In this document: in pieces, positions 1 through 6,132 of the stretch
Numbering within the stretch: position 1 is the first letter of the stretch
Layout of the letters: each line of letters opens with the position of its first letter
Notes under the pieces: generated by a model
Told to the model about the DNA's origin: nothing
Database searches by the model: none
Seen by the model: the letters and a program-made list of their open reading frames with translations, nothing else
Translations under genes and position numbers: made by a program
NCBI GenBank assembly: GCA_002842195.1
Contig: PHCL01000047.1
Span: forward strand, 1-8,079
From: Betaproteobacteria bacterium HGW-Betaproteobacteria-20
Lineage (GTDB): Bacteria; Pseudomonadota; Gammaproteobacteria; Burkholderiales; Methylophilaceae
Direction: 5' to 3'
Length of the DNA: 8,079 bases

Positions 1-1
1 T

Positions 2-259
<258 letters not shown>

Positions 260-264
260 ACATC

Positions 265-344
265 TCCCTTCGATAAGCTCAGGTGGCGAGAGTCAAAGCG
301 GATTGCAATAATTTAACCCACGCTCCGTGAGATTGTCGAAGGGG
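265..344. repeat. Imperfect REP-like inverted repeat in the murA-hisG gap
   Basis: The left arm TCCCTTCGATAAGCTCA (265-281) and right arm TGAGATTGTCGAAGGGG (328-344) are inverted copies: 14 of 17 positions are Watson-Crick pairs, two more can be G-U pairs in RNA, and one (277/332) is a mismatch. The loop is 46 bases. The core CCTTCGAYAA-CTCA resembles dispersed palindromic (REP-type) elements seen between genes in many proteobacteria. There is no U-run after the right arm, so it is not a standard terminator. Whether it is repeated elsewhere in the genome cannot be seen here. Confidence 0.5.
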
Positions 345-363
345 CCGGAATAGACAATAAATT

Positions 364-1005
364 ATGATTACCATAGCATTATCAAAAGGCCGCATCTTTG
401 AAGAAACCACGCCACTATTGGCTGCGGCGGGCATACGCGCACTTGAAGATCCGGAATCATCGCGTAAACTGATACTTGCAACTAATCGAGCGGATGTCCG
501 CTTGATTATTGTGCGTGCCAGTGACGTGCCTACTTACGTGCAATACGGCGCAGCTGATTTAGGTATTGCCGGTAAAGATGTGTTGGACGAACACGGAGGT
601 GAAGGCCTGTATCAGCCGATAGACCTTCAAATAGCCAAATGTAAAATGATGGTAGCCGTGCGTGAAGATTTTGATTATTTCGCTTCAATCCGCAGTGGCG
701 CGCGCTTAAAAGTAGTGACTAAATATGTAAAAACAGCACGTGAACACTTTGCAGCTAAAGGCATGCACGTAGACCTTATCAAGCTTTATGGTTCTATGGA
801 ACTCGGCCCATTGGTTGGGTTGGCCGACGTGATTGTTGATTTAGTCAGTACGGGTGGCACGCTACGTGCCAATAACCTCAAAGCGGTTGAAGAAGTTGGC
901 GATATTAGTTCGCGTTTGGTGGTAAACCAGGCTTCATTAAAGCTTAATCGCGCTAAAATCCAGCCGATTATGGATGCATTTTTAAGTGCAATAACGACCA
1001 AATAA
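364..1005 (+). CDS. hisG: ATP phosphoribosyltransferase catalytic subunit, short form
   Basis: Catalyses the first step of histidine synthesis, ATP + PRPP to phosphoribosyl-ATP + PPi, in the cytoplasm. At 213 residues it is the short form (HisG-S): it has the two periplasmic-binding-like lobes but lacks the C-terminal ACT-like domain of long HisG. Short forms need the HisRS-like regulatory subunit HisZ for activity and for histidine feedback; hisZ is not in this window and must be elsewhere. Visible signatures are the N-terminal [10 protein letters not shown] (2-11), [13 protein letters not shown] (61-73) and the PRPP-binding loop in [18 protein letters not shown] (about 157-174). The start fits the family N-terminus exactly. 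The ribosome site is weak: the nearest purine stretch is GGA at 347-349, 14 bases before the ATG. It is probably co-transcribed with hisD and hisC. Confidence 0.96.
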   Translation: MITIALSKGRIFEETTPLLAAAGIRALEDPESSRKLILATNRADVRLIIVRASDVPTYVQYGAADLGIAGKDVLDEHGGEGLYQPIDLQIAKCKMMVAVREDFDYFASIRSGARLKVVTKYVKTAREHFAAKGMHVDLIKLYGSMELGPLVGLADVIVDLVSTGGTLRANNLKAVEEVGDISSRLVVNQASLKLNRAKIQPIMDAFLSAITTK

Positions 1006-1034
1006 ATTAATTTAAGATAATTGGGTTTAAGTAT

Positions 1035-2339
1035 ATGAGTGTGAATATTAGACGTTTTTCTACTGTTGATGAAGATTTTGGCGATAGGTTAAAAAGCCTG
1101 CTTGCTTTTGAAACGGCACAAGATGACAGCATTGATGAGGTTGTGGCAGGCATACTGAAAGATGTTAAAAAGCGTGGTGATGCGGCGGTGCTGGAATATA
1201 CCAACCGCTTTGATAAAACTAGTGCGACTCACCTTGCAGAGCTTGAAATTGGCAAGGATGAGCTAGAAGCTGCTTTTATCGGCTTGCCAGCAGACCAGCG
1301 CGAAGCTTTGCAAATGGCGGCCAATCGGGTGCGCATGTACCATGAGAAGCAGTTGATGACTTCTTGGAGCTATACCGAAGCAGACGGTACGCTACTGGGA
1401 CAACAAGTGACGTCATTAGACCGTGTAGGTTTGTATGTGCCGGGCGGCAAGGCGGCGTACCCATCTTCGGTATTAATGAATGCGATTCCGGCTAAAGTAG
1501 CGGGAGTTAAAGAGTTGATTATGGTGGTGCCTACACCAAACGGTGAAAGAAATCAGCTGGTATTAGCCGCAGCAGCAGTGTGTGGCGTAGACCGTGTATT
1601 TTGCATAGGTGGTGCGCAAGCTGTGGGTGCGCTGGCTTATGGCACGCAAACCGTACCGCAAGTAGATAAAGTAGTTGGGCCTGGAAATGCCTATGTAGCT
1701 GCTGCTAAACGTCGTGTATTTGGCGTAGTGGGGATTGATATGGTAGCAGGGCCATCAGAGATTCTAGTGATATGTGATGGTAAAACTAATCCGGATTGGG
1801 TGGCGATGGATTTATTCAGCCAAGCAGAACACGATGAATTGGCACAAGCCATTCTGTTAAGTCCTGATGCGGATTTTTTGGACAAAGTCAGCGCTAGCAT
1901 TCAGAAACTTGTAGAAGAAATGCCACGTAAAGACATTATCAGAACGTCATTAACTGACCGTGGTGCGCTGATTCAAGTGCGTGATTTAGCCGAAGCGGCT
2001 GAAATTTGTAACTACATTGCGCCTGAACATTTGGAATTATCAATGGATGAGCCGCTAGCTTTCAGCAAAGAAATTAAGCATGCGGGTGCTATTTTTATGG
2101 GCAGGAACACTTGTGAAGCACTAGGCGACTACTGCGCAGGACCAAATCATGTGTTGCCAACTTCACGTACAGCACGTTTTAGCTCACCGCTAGGTGTGTA
2201 TGATTTTCAGAAACGCTCAAGCTTGATTATGGTGTCAGCGGAAGGTGCGCAGGTGTTAGGTAAGGTCGCAGCAACGCTTGCTTATGGTGAGGGCTTGCAG
2301 GCTCATGCCAGGTCGGCTGAGTATCGATTAAAAAGCTAA
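1035..2339 (+). CDS. hisD: Histidinol dehydrogenase
   Basis: Catalyses the last two steps, the NAD-dependent oxidation of L-histidinol through histidinal to L-histidine, as a zinc-dependent cytoplasmic dimer. The length of 434 residues is normal. Family signatures run in order: [19 protein letters not shown] (132-150), [15 protein letters not shown] (212-226), the block around [11 protein letters not shown] (235-245), SQAEHDE (262-268), YIAPEHLEL (327-335) and the C-terminal [16 protein letters not shown] block (361-376). The four expected zinc ligands are present as Gln263, His266, Asp365 and His424, and the catalytic Glu331-His332 pair is intact. The gene follows hisG after a 29-base AT-rich gap with no clear Shine-Dalgarno, so translation may depend partly on hisG. 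The ATG at 1035 gives the usual N-terminus; a GTG two codons later is the only close alternative. Confidence 0.97.
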   Translation: MSVNIRRFSTVDEDFGDRLKSLLAFETAQDDSIDEVVAGILKDVKKRGDAAVLEYTNRFDKTSATHLAELEIGKDELEAAFIGLPADQREALQMAANRVRMYHEKQLMTSWSYTEADGTLLGQQVTSLDRVGLYVPGGKAAYPSSVLMNAIPAKVAGVKELIMVVPTPNGERNQLVLAAAAVCGVDRVFCIGGAQAVGALAYGTQTVPQVDKVVGPGNAYVAAAKRRVFGVVGIDMVAGPSEILVICDGKTNPDWVAMDLFSQAEHDELAQAILLSPDADFLDKVSASIQKLVEEMPRKDIIRTSLTDRGALIQVRDLAEAAEICNYIAPEHLELSMDEPLAFSKEIKHAGAIFMGRNTCEALGDYCAGPNHVLPTSRTARFSSPLGVYDFQKRSSLIMVSAEGAQVLGKVAATLAYGEGLQAHARSAEYRLKS

Positions 2340-2345
2340 TTTAAA

Positions 2346-3404
2346 ATGAGTAAATATTGGAGTGATGTCGTACATAAGCTCACACCTTATGTGCCAGGCG
2401 AGCAGCCTAAGCTGGATAATTTAGTTAAGCTGAATACCAATGAGAACCCTTATGGCCCCAGCCCTAGAGTAATAGCAGCACTGAAGCTTGAAGCAGCGGA
2501 TACTTTACGTTTGTACCCAGACCCAAATTCTGATGCGCTTAAAGAGTCGATTGCGAATACATATAAGTTAAATGCAATCCAGGTGTTTGTAGGTAATGGC
2601 TCGGATGAAGTTTTAGCCCATGTGTTTCAAGCTTTACTAAAGCACAGCAGGCCGTTGCTATTTCCTGATATTACTTATAGTTTTTACCCTGTGTATTGCA
2701 GCTTATACGACATTGAGTATCAAACAATACCGTTAGCGGAAGATTTTACGATAAATATTGATGATTATGATCAGCCTAATGGCGGCATCATATTCCCTAA
2801 CCCCAATGCGCCAACCGGCATTCCGCTTGCATTGACCGAAATTGAAAAACTGCTAAAAAAGAATACGCAGTCTGTTGTGGTGATTGATGAAGCTTATGTA
2901 GATTTTGGTACGGAATCTGCGGTGAGTTTAATCAATACTTATCCTAATTTATTGGTCACGCATACTTTATCTAAAGCACGCTCGTTAGCCGGTTTGCGAG
3001 TAGGTTATGCACTAGGCTCGCCAGCGTTAATTGAAGCGCTCACACGCGTGAAAGATAGTTTTAATTCGTACCCGATTGACCGTTTTGCATCTGCCGGCGC
3101 AATTGCCGCCATGCAAGATACCGCATATTTTGAAGCGACTTGTAGTAAGGTCATTGAAACGCGGGAAGCGCTCGTTAAAGAACTGACAAATTTGGGTTTT
3201 GAAGTATTACCTTCGGGTGCAAATTTTATTTTTGCTAAGCATAAAGTTAAAGATGGCGCAGAACTTGTCGCTAAATTACGCGAAAAAAGCATTATCGTGC
3301 GCCATTTTAAATCACCAAGTCGTATCGCTTCATATATACGTATTACAATAGGCACTGACGAGCAATCAAAATTACTCATTAATGCACTTTACGGGCTATT
3401 GTAG
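2346..3404 (+). CDS. hisC: Histidinol-phosphate aminotransferase
   Basis: A PLP-dependent, fold-type I aminotransferase that converts imidazole acetol phosphate and glutamate into histidinol phosphate and 2-oxoglutarate. The length of 352 residues is typical. Visible features are [12 protein letters not shown] (29-40) near the N-terminus, GNGSDE (83-88) of the cofactor phosphate site, PNPNAPTG (151-158) with Asn154, DEAY (181-184) with the pyridine-N-binding Asp181 and ring-contacting Tyr184, and [14 protein letters not shown] (209-222), in which Lys210 should form the Schiff base. The gene starts only 6 bases after the hisD stop, indicating co-transcription and probable translational coupling, and it has no good Shine-Dalgarno. 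It is the last gene before the 231-base gap preceding hps, and no strong terminator follows it, so read-through into hps is possible. Confidence 0.97.
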   Translation: MSKYWSDVVHKLTPYVPGEQPKLDNLVKLNTNENPYGPSPRVIAALKLEAADTLRLYPDPNSDALKESIANTYKLNAIQVFVGNGSDEVLAHVFQALLKHSRPLLFPDITYSFYPVYCSLYDIEYQTIPLAEDFTINIDDYDQPNGGIIFPNPNAPTGIPLALTEIEKLLKKNTQSVVVIDEAYVDFGTESAVSLINTYPNLLVTHTLSKARSLAGLRVGYALGSPALIEALTRVKDSFNSYPIDRFASAGAIAAMQDTAYFEATCSKVIETREALVKELTNLGFEVLPSGANFIFAKHKVKDGAELVAKLREKSIIVRHFKSPSRIASYIRITIGTDEQSKLLINALYGLL

Positions 3405-3438
3405 CATTTACATAAAAGTGCCCCCAAGCGGCTAATTA

Positions 3439-3461
3439 CATATAATCCTGGCGATTATGTG
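3439..3461. repeat. Short inverted repeat after hisC
   Basis: The arms CATATAATC (3439-3447) and GATTATGTG (3453-3461) can form a 9-bp stem (eight Watson-Crick pairs and one G-U) with a 5-base loop, CTGGC. It starts 34 bases after the hisC stop. It is AT-rich and lacks a U-run, so it is at best a weak RNA hairpin, perhaps protecting the hisC 3' end, or an operator. The function is unknown. Confidence 0.35.
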
Positions 3462-3504
3462 CCTATAGTTGGCATTAACTGACCGAAATAAGTTAAAAAA
3501 GTAT

Positions 3505-3533
3505 TTAAATTCACGTTAACTGCATGCTATTAT
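3505..3533 (+). promoter_or_regulatory. Candidate sigma-70 promoter for hps
   Basis: The -10 element TATTAT (3528-3533) is preceded by TGC (3525-3527), giving an extended -10. The hexamer at the 17-base spacing is TTAAAT (3505-3510), a weak -35 matching three of six consensus bases. Transcription would begin near 3540 and give an untranslated leader of about 96 bases. An independent promoter is expected, because hps must be expressed far above the histidine genes during growth on C1 compounds. The call rests on sequence resemblance alone, and an activator site could lie upstream. Confidence 0.42.
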
Positions 3534-3540
3534 CGCGCAA

Positions 3541-3557
3541 TGTGCGATTCTTGCACA
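3541..3557. repeat. Small inverted repeat at the predicted hps transcript start
   Basis: TGTGC (3541-3545) and GCACA (3553-3557) form a perfect 5-bp inverted repeat around GATTCTT. It lies immediately downstream of the predicted start of transcription, where it could be an operator or a 5' RNA hairpin. It is short enough to be chance, and no regulator family can be assigned. Confidence 0.3.
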
Positions 3558-3592
3558 ATAAAACAATTATTTTAATTCGTATTTTTAAACTC

Positions 3593-3617
3593 AAGTAAAT
3601 CACCTCGCGATTTACTT
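3593..3617 (+). promoter_or_regulatory. Stem-loop in the hps leader with a loop complementary to the Shine-Dalgarno
   Basis: AAGTAAATC (3593-3601) and GATTTACTT (3609-3617) form a perfect 9-bp stem with the 7-base loop ACCTCGC. The loop bases CCTC (3603-3606) are the exact complement of GAGG (3625-3628) in the hps ribosome binding site, 7 bases downstream of the stem. The geometry (1-base first loop, 2-base second loop, 7-base third loop) is compatible with an H-type pseudoknot that would hide the ribosome site. The stem is seen directly; the pseudoknot and any regulatory role are inferred. Confidence 0.5.
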
Positions 3618-3623
3618 TTAGCT

Positions 3624-3628
3624 GGAGG
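3624..3628 (+). promoter_or_regulatory. Strong Shine-Dalgarno of hps
   Basis: GGAGG lies 7 bases before the ATG at 3636, the optimal spacing. It is the only near-perfect ribosome binding site in the window: the his genes have weak sites or rely on overlap. It fixes the hps start and fits very high protein output. Confidence 0.9.
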
Positions 3629-3635
3629 ATGTAGC

Positions 3636-4499
3636 ATGGCACAAACCCAAATGGCATTAGATTCATTAGATTTCGACGGTACCGTCGCTTTAGCAACCAA
3701 GGTTGCTCCACATGTAGACATTCTTGAAATTGGTACACCATGCATTAAGCATAACGGTATCAAGTTGCTTGAAGTGTTACGTGCTAAATTCCCAAACAAC
3801 AAAATCCTGGTTGACCTTAAAACTATGGATGCTGGTTTCTACGAAGCTGAGCCATTCTACAAAGCAGGTGCAGATATTTGTACAGTTTTGGGTACTGCCG
3901 ACATTGGTACTATTAAAGGCGTAATTGATGTTGCTAACAAGTATGGCAAAAAAGCACAAGTTGATTTAATCAACGTTGCTGATAAGAAAACACGCACACA
4001 AGAAGTTGCTAAATTAGGTGCACATATCATTGGCGTGCACACTGGCTTGGACCAACAAGCTGCCGGTCAAACACCTTTCAATGACTTGGCAATGGTTGCT
4101 GGTTTAAATTTAGGCGTTGACATTTCAGTTGCCGGCGGCGTTAAAGCAGCTACAACACAACAAGTTAAAGATGCAGGCGCAACAATTATCGTTGCTGGCG
4201 CTGCTATTTACGGCGCTGCTGACCCAGCTGCTGCAGCTGCTGAAATTACAGCAATTGCTCATGGTGGTTCTGCTAGTACCGGCGGCATGAAAAAATCTTT
4301 ACCTTGGATTATTGGTGTTGCAGTGCTGGTATTATTATTCTCACTACTTAGCGGCAAAAAAGATGCTGTTGAACAAGCCGTTGATACTGCTACTGAAATC
4401 ACTGCGCCGGCTGTTGAGGCAACTGAAGCTGCAGCTACTGAAGCTGCTGATGCCGTTTCTGAAGCAGTTGAAGCTGCAAAAACAGAAGCTGCTCAATAA
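3636..4499 (+). CDS. hxlA: 3-hexulose-6-phosphate synthase with C-terminal membrane anchor and Ala/Glu-rich tail
   Basis: HPS (also named hps or rmpA) condenses formaldehyde with D-ribulose 5-phosphate to give D-arabino-3-hexulose 6-phosphate, the assimilation step of the RuMP cycle. Residues 1 to about 210 form the OMP-decarboxylase-type (beta/alpha)8 barrel: ALDSLD (7-12), DILEIGTP (28-35), the catalytic DLKTMDAG (60-67, Asp60/Lys62/Asp65), GVHTGLDQQA (133-142), VAGGV (165-169) and the phosphate loop near VAGAAIYGA (186-194). Known HPS proteins end about here (near 210 residues). This one continues in frame to residue 287 with a Gly/Ser linker, a membrane helix (about 222-239) and an acidic Ala-rich tail. 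Codons are strongly biased toward GCT and GTT, unlike the his neighbours, suggesting high expression. The partner isomerase (hxlB/hpi), often adjacent or fused to HPS, is absent. Catalytic identity is secure; the role of the extension is unknown. Confidence 0.95.
   Translation: MAQTQMALDSLDFDGTVALATKVAPHVDILEIGTPCIKHNGIKLLEVLRAKFPNNKILVDLKTMDAGFYEAEPFYKAGADICTVLGTADIGTIKGVIDVANKYGKKAQVDLINVADKKTRTQEVAKLGAHIIGVHTGLDQQAAGQTPFNDLAMVAGLNLGVDISVAGGVKAATTQQVKDAGATIIVAGAAIYGAADPAAAAAEITAIAHGGSASTGGMKKSLPWIIGVAVLVLLFSLLSGKKDAVEQAVDTATEITAPAVEATEAAATEAADAVSEAVEAAKTEAAQ
4269..4496 (+). other. C-terminal extension of HPS: linker, transmembrane helix, Ala/Glu tail
   Basis: This part encodes residues 212-287. 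It opens with the flexible linker SASTGGM (212-218) and Lys219-Lys220. A hydrophobic run, LPWIIGVAVLVLLFSLLSG (222-240), follows and is long enough to cross a membrane once; Lys241-Lys242 come next. The last 45 residues contain 17 Ala, 8 Glu and 3 Asp with only one Lys, and look helical or disordered. With no N-terminal signal, the catalytic barrel should stay in the cytoplasm; the tail would then be outside if the helix spans the membrane, although Lys pairs on both sides leave this open. Met218 begins a stretch (MKKSLPWIIG) that looks like the start of a small membrane protein, so a past gene fusion is possible. Confidence 0.8.
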
Positions 4500-4518
4500 T
4501 ATACCTCTTACTCAATGC

Positions 4519-4542
4519 AGTTGCTTGGCATGCTAAGCAACT
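4519..4542 (+). repeat. Hairpin just after the hps stop
   Basis: AGTTGCTT (4519-4526) and AAGCAACT (4535-4542) pair perfectly. A further G-U and G-C pair inside leave a CATG tetraloop, for a stem of 10 bp. There is no U-run after it, so it is not a terminator by itself. It starts 20 bases after the stop codon, where it could stabilise the hps mRNA 3' end upstream of the real terminator. Confidence 0.5.
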
Positions 4543-4582
4543 TGCAAGTGAAGCGAGTGGTAATTAGCGCAAGCTGATGAAT

Positions 4583-4633
4583 ACAAAGCCTAGTAAAGAT
4601 AATCTATATGTCTTACTAGGCTTTGTTCTTTTT
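4583..4633 (+). terminator. Rho-independent terminator of hps
   Basis: A perfect 14-bp stem is formed by ACAAAGCCTAGTAA (4583-4596) and TTACTAGGCTTTGT (4613-4626). The loop is 16 bases, and the U-rich run TCTTTTT (4627-4633) follows. All elements of an intrinsic terminator are present on the + strand. It ends the hps transcript 84-134 bases after the stop codon and separates hps from hisB. No A-run precedes the stem, so it should not act well in reverse. Confidence 0.93.
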
Positions 4634-4679
4634 GCATACTTTTTAAACGCAATATATTGACCATTAGTTATAACGCTCT

Positions 4680-4714
4680 TGCAGTTTTTTTGTATGCTCA
4701 AAAAAACCAGTGCA
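4680..4714. repeat. Inverted repeat with T7/A7 arms upstream of hisB
   Basis: GTTTTTTTG (4684-4692) and CAAAAAAAC (4699-4707) are perfect 9-bp inverted copies around TATGCT. The flanking TGCA at 4680-4683 and 4711-4714 can extend the stem by 4 bp across a 3-base bulge. It could be an RNA hairpin in a hisB leader, or bent A-tract DNA contributing to promoter activity. No specific factor can be named. Confidence 0.45.
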
Positions 4715-4720
4715 GCGGGC

Positions 4721-4771
4721 TTAGATAAAAATAGCGTTTAGATTAAAATGGCGTTTAGGTTAAAATAGCAT
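4721..4771. repeat. Three tandem 17-bp repeats upstream of hisB
   Basis: The units are TTAGATAAAAATAGCGT (4721-4737), TTAGATTAAAATGGCGT (4738-4754) and TTAGGTTAAAATAGCAT (4755-4771). Units 1 and 2 agree at 15 of 17 positions; unit 3 agrees with each of the others at 14. They are head to tail without spacers and end 40 bases before the hisB ATG. A 17-bp period, with differences spread between the copies, could mark an array of regulator sites or tandem -10-like elements (TAAAAT in units 2 and 3). It may equally be a neutral slippage duplication. Confidence 0.8.
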
Positions 4772-4811
4772 TCAATAATTTTTACACACTTTTTTCATTA
4801 AGCGATTCAAT

Positions 4812-5399
4812 ATGCGCTCCGCTGAAGTCATCAGAAATACCTTAGAAACTCAAATTACTGTCGCTATCAATTTAGATGGCACTGGCATTTCTCAATTCAA
4901 CACTGGCTTAGGTTTTTTAGACCACATGCTGGATCAAATTGCACGCCATGGCATGATGGATATTAGCGTTAATGCCAAGGGTGATTTACACATTGATGCA
5001 CATCACACTGTTGAAGATATCGGCATTACCTTGGGTCAGGCTTTTATAAAAGCGCTAGGTGACAAAAAAGGTATACGCCGTTATGGTCACGCTTACGTGC
5101 CTTTGGATGAAGCTTTATCTCGCGTGGTGTTAGATGTTTCTGGCCGCCCGGGTTTAGAATTCGGCTGTGTATTCACACGTGCTGCCATTGGTGAATTTGA
5201 TGTGGATTTGATACATGAATTTTTTCAGGGTTTTGTCAATCATGCCAATGTTACCTTGCATATTGACAATCTAAAAGGTCATAACGCTCATCATCAGGCT
5301 GAAACAATTTTCAAAGCATTTGGTCGTGCCTTGCGCATGGCTGTTGAGATGGACGTTCGTATGGAAGGCATTATGCCGTCTACCAAAGGAAGTTTATAA
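4812..5399 (+). CDS. hisB: Imidazoleglycerol-phosphate dehydratase
   Basis: Dehydrates imidazole glycerol phosphate to imidazole acetol phosphate in the cytoplasm. At 195 residues this is the monofunctional enzyme, not the bifunctional HisNB of E. coli that also carries histidinol-phosphate phosphatase; that phosphatase must be encoded elsewhere. Manganese-binding signatures are intact: FLDHM (35-39), DAHHTVED (62-69, with His64, His65 and Glu68), and GHNAHHQAE (156-164, with His157, His160, His161 and Glu164). The C-terminal PSTKG (189-193) is also typical. The start matches the family N-terminus ([10 protein letters not shown]), but no clear Shine-Dalgarno precedes it. It is the first gene after the hps terminator, so it probably heads a separate hisBHAFI(E) transcript. 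Confidence 0.97.
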   Translation: MRSAEVIRNTLETQITVAINLDGTGISQFNTGLGFLDHMLDQIARHGMMDISVNAKGDLHIDAHHTVEDIGITLGQAFIKALGDKKGIRRYGHAYVPLDEALSRVVLDVSGRPGLEFGCVFTRAAIGEFDVDLIHEFFQGFVNHANVTLHIDNLKGHNAHHQAETIFKAFGRALRMAVEMDVRMEGIMPSTKGSL

Positions 5400-5432
5400 A
5401 GTTGAAGTTTATAGCCTGTTAGCGGCAATCCC

Positions 5433-5450
5433 ATGAAGATAGCGGTATGA
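5433..5450 (+). other. Possible five-codon mini-ORF overlapping the hisH start
   Basis: ATG AAG ATA GCG GTA TGA encodes MKIAV and stops in an ATGA overlap with the hisH ATG at 5447. It could feed ribosomes onto hisH by termination-reinitiation. Its product resembles the usual HisH N-terminus (MKIAVVDYG), so it may instead be the remnant of a duplicated or displaced start. There is no strong ribosome site. It is short enough to be chance. Confidence 0.22.
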
Positions 5451-6106
5451 AAAAAATAGATATAGCAGTGGTTGACTATGGCATGGGAAATTTGCGTTCA
5501 GTGTCTAAGGCGCTGGAGCATGTCGCACCTTCAAAAAATGTGCTGGTGACTAGCAATCCTGTAGCTATTGCTAATGCGGAGCGTGTAGTTTTTCCAGGCC
5601 AGGGCGCTATGCCAGATTGTATTCGAGAATTAGATGCGCGTGGTTTGCGCGAGGCAGTGATACATGCGGCAAAAATTAAGCCATTTCTAGGCATATGCAT
5701 AGGTTTACAAATGTTGTTTGAGCATTCCGAAGAGGGCGATTCAGCAGGTTTGGGCGTGTTTAAGGGCAATGTTAAGCGTTTTGCCGCAGTTGATATGCAC
5801 GATGCGAACGGTGAAAAACTGAAGGTGCCGCACATGGGCTGGAATCAAGTCTATCAGAGCCAACATAAGCAAACACCTCCCCATGCCTTGTGGCAGGGTA
5901 TTGAAGATGGCGCGCGTTTTTATTATGTACATAGTTATTACGTGGTGCCTGAAGACGATGATATAACATCAGGATATAGCGAGTATCCAAGTCGCTTTAC
6001 CAGTGCGATTGCAAAAGATAATCTTTTTGCAGTACAGTTTCACCCTGAAAAAAGTGCAAATGCAGGCTTGCAAATGCTAAGCAATTTCGTAAACTGGTTG
6101 CCTTAA
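5447..6106 (+). CDS. hisH: Imidazole glycerol phosphate synthase, glutaminase subunit
   Basis: A class I glutamine amidotransferase that hydrolyses glutamine and passes ammonia to HisF, which forms imidazole glycerol phosphate and AICAR. The length of 219 residues is at the upper end of the usual range. The catalytic triad is visible: nucleophile Cys84 in LGICIGLQML (81-90), and His199 and Glu201 in QFHPEKS (197-203). VVDYGMGNLRSV (8-19), PGQGAMPDC (50-58, oxyanion strand) and VPHMGWN (127-133) are also characteristic. The gene starts 47 bases after hisB. The ATG at 5447 places the family motif at residue 8, a few residues later than in most relatives; the weak purine stretch GAAG (5435-5438) may serve as ribosome site. 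Its partner hisF lies two genes downstream, the usual order. Confidence 0.97.
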   Translation: MKKIDIAVVDYGMGNLRSVSKALEHVAPSKNVLVTSNPVAIANAERVVFPGQGAMPDCIRELDARGLREAVIHAAKIKPFLGICIGLQMLFEHSEEGDSAGLGVFKGNVKRFAAVDMHDANGEKLKVPHMGWNQVYQSQHKQTPPHALWQGIEDGARFYYVHSYYVVPEDDDITSGYSEYPSRFTSAIAKDNLFAVQFHPEKSANAGLQMLSNFVNWLP

Positions 6107-6132
6107 CGTAACTTTAATTAATCACTTAATCT

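Larger units (their letters stand above)
4500..4811 (+). other. 312-base non-coding region between hps and hisB
   Basis: No credible gene lies here. In order it contains a 10-bp hairpin just after the hps stop, a perfect 10-base palindrome ACTTGCAAGT (4540-4549), the hps terminator, a hairpin with T7/A7 arms, three 17-bp tandem repeats and an AT-rich leader. Because the terminator should stop transcripts from hps, the hisB-hisI genes need a promoter between about 4634 and 4811. No convincing -35/-10 pair could be picked, although the repeats contain TAAAAT, which resembles a -10. Confidence 0.75.

Noticed and set aside
264..350. Rho-independent terminator for murA
   Set aside because: The inverted repeat has a 46-base loop and no U-run after the right arm.
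3005..3379. A 124-residue antisense frame inside hisC
   Set aside because: It lies wholly within a well-conserved gene, has no domain resemblance or ribosome site, and is expected as a by-product of codon bias. The other antisense frames were dropped for the same reason.
3441..3446. A perfect TATAAT in the hisC-hps gap as the hps -10 element
   Set aside because: The base stretch 17 upstream is GTGCCC, not a -35; the nearest TTTACA is 28 bases away. The hexamer also lies inside a small inverted repeat. The extended -10 at 3528-3533 is a better candidate.
4269..4499. The HPS extension as a frameshift artefact running into non-coding DNA
   Set aside because: It keeps the same codon bias as the barrel, encodes an ordered linker-helix-tail arrangement, and ends at a stop followed by a terminator at the normal distance.
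4312..4536. A 74-residue Leu/Lys-rich open frame over the end of hps
   Set aside because: It is a +1 frame shadow of the biased GCT/GAA-rich hps tail. It has no ribosome site and runs through the hairpin after the stop codon.
4657..4674. TTGACC followed by TATAAC as a hisB promoter
   Set aside because: The two hexamers are only 6 bases apart, and nothing at the proper 16-18 base spacing resembles a -10.
5400..5446. A MarC-family membrane gene between hisB and hisH, as in some betaproteobacteria
   Set aside because: The gap is only 47 bases and holds no such gene.
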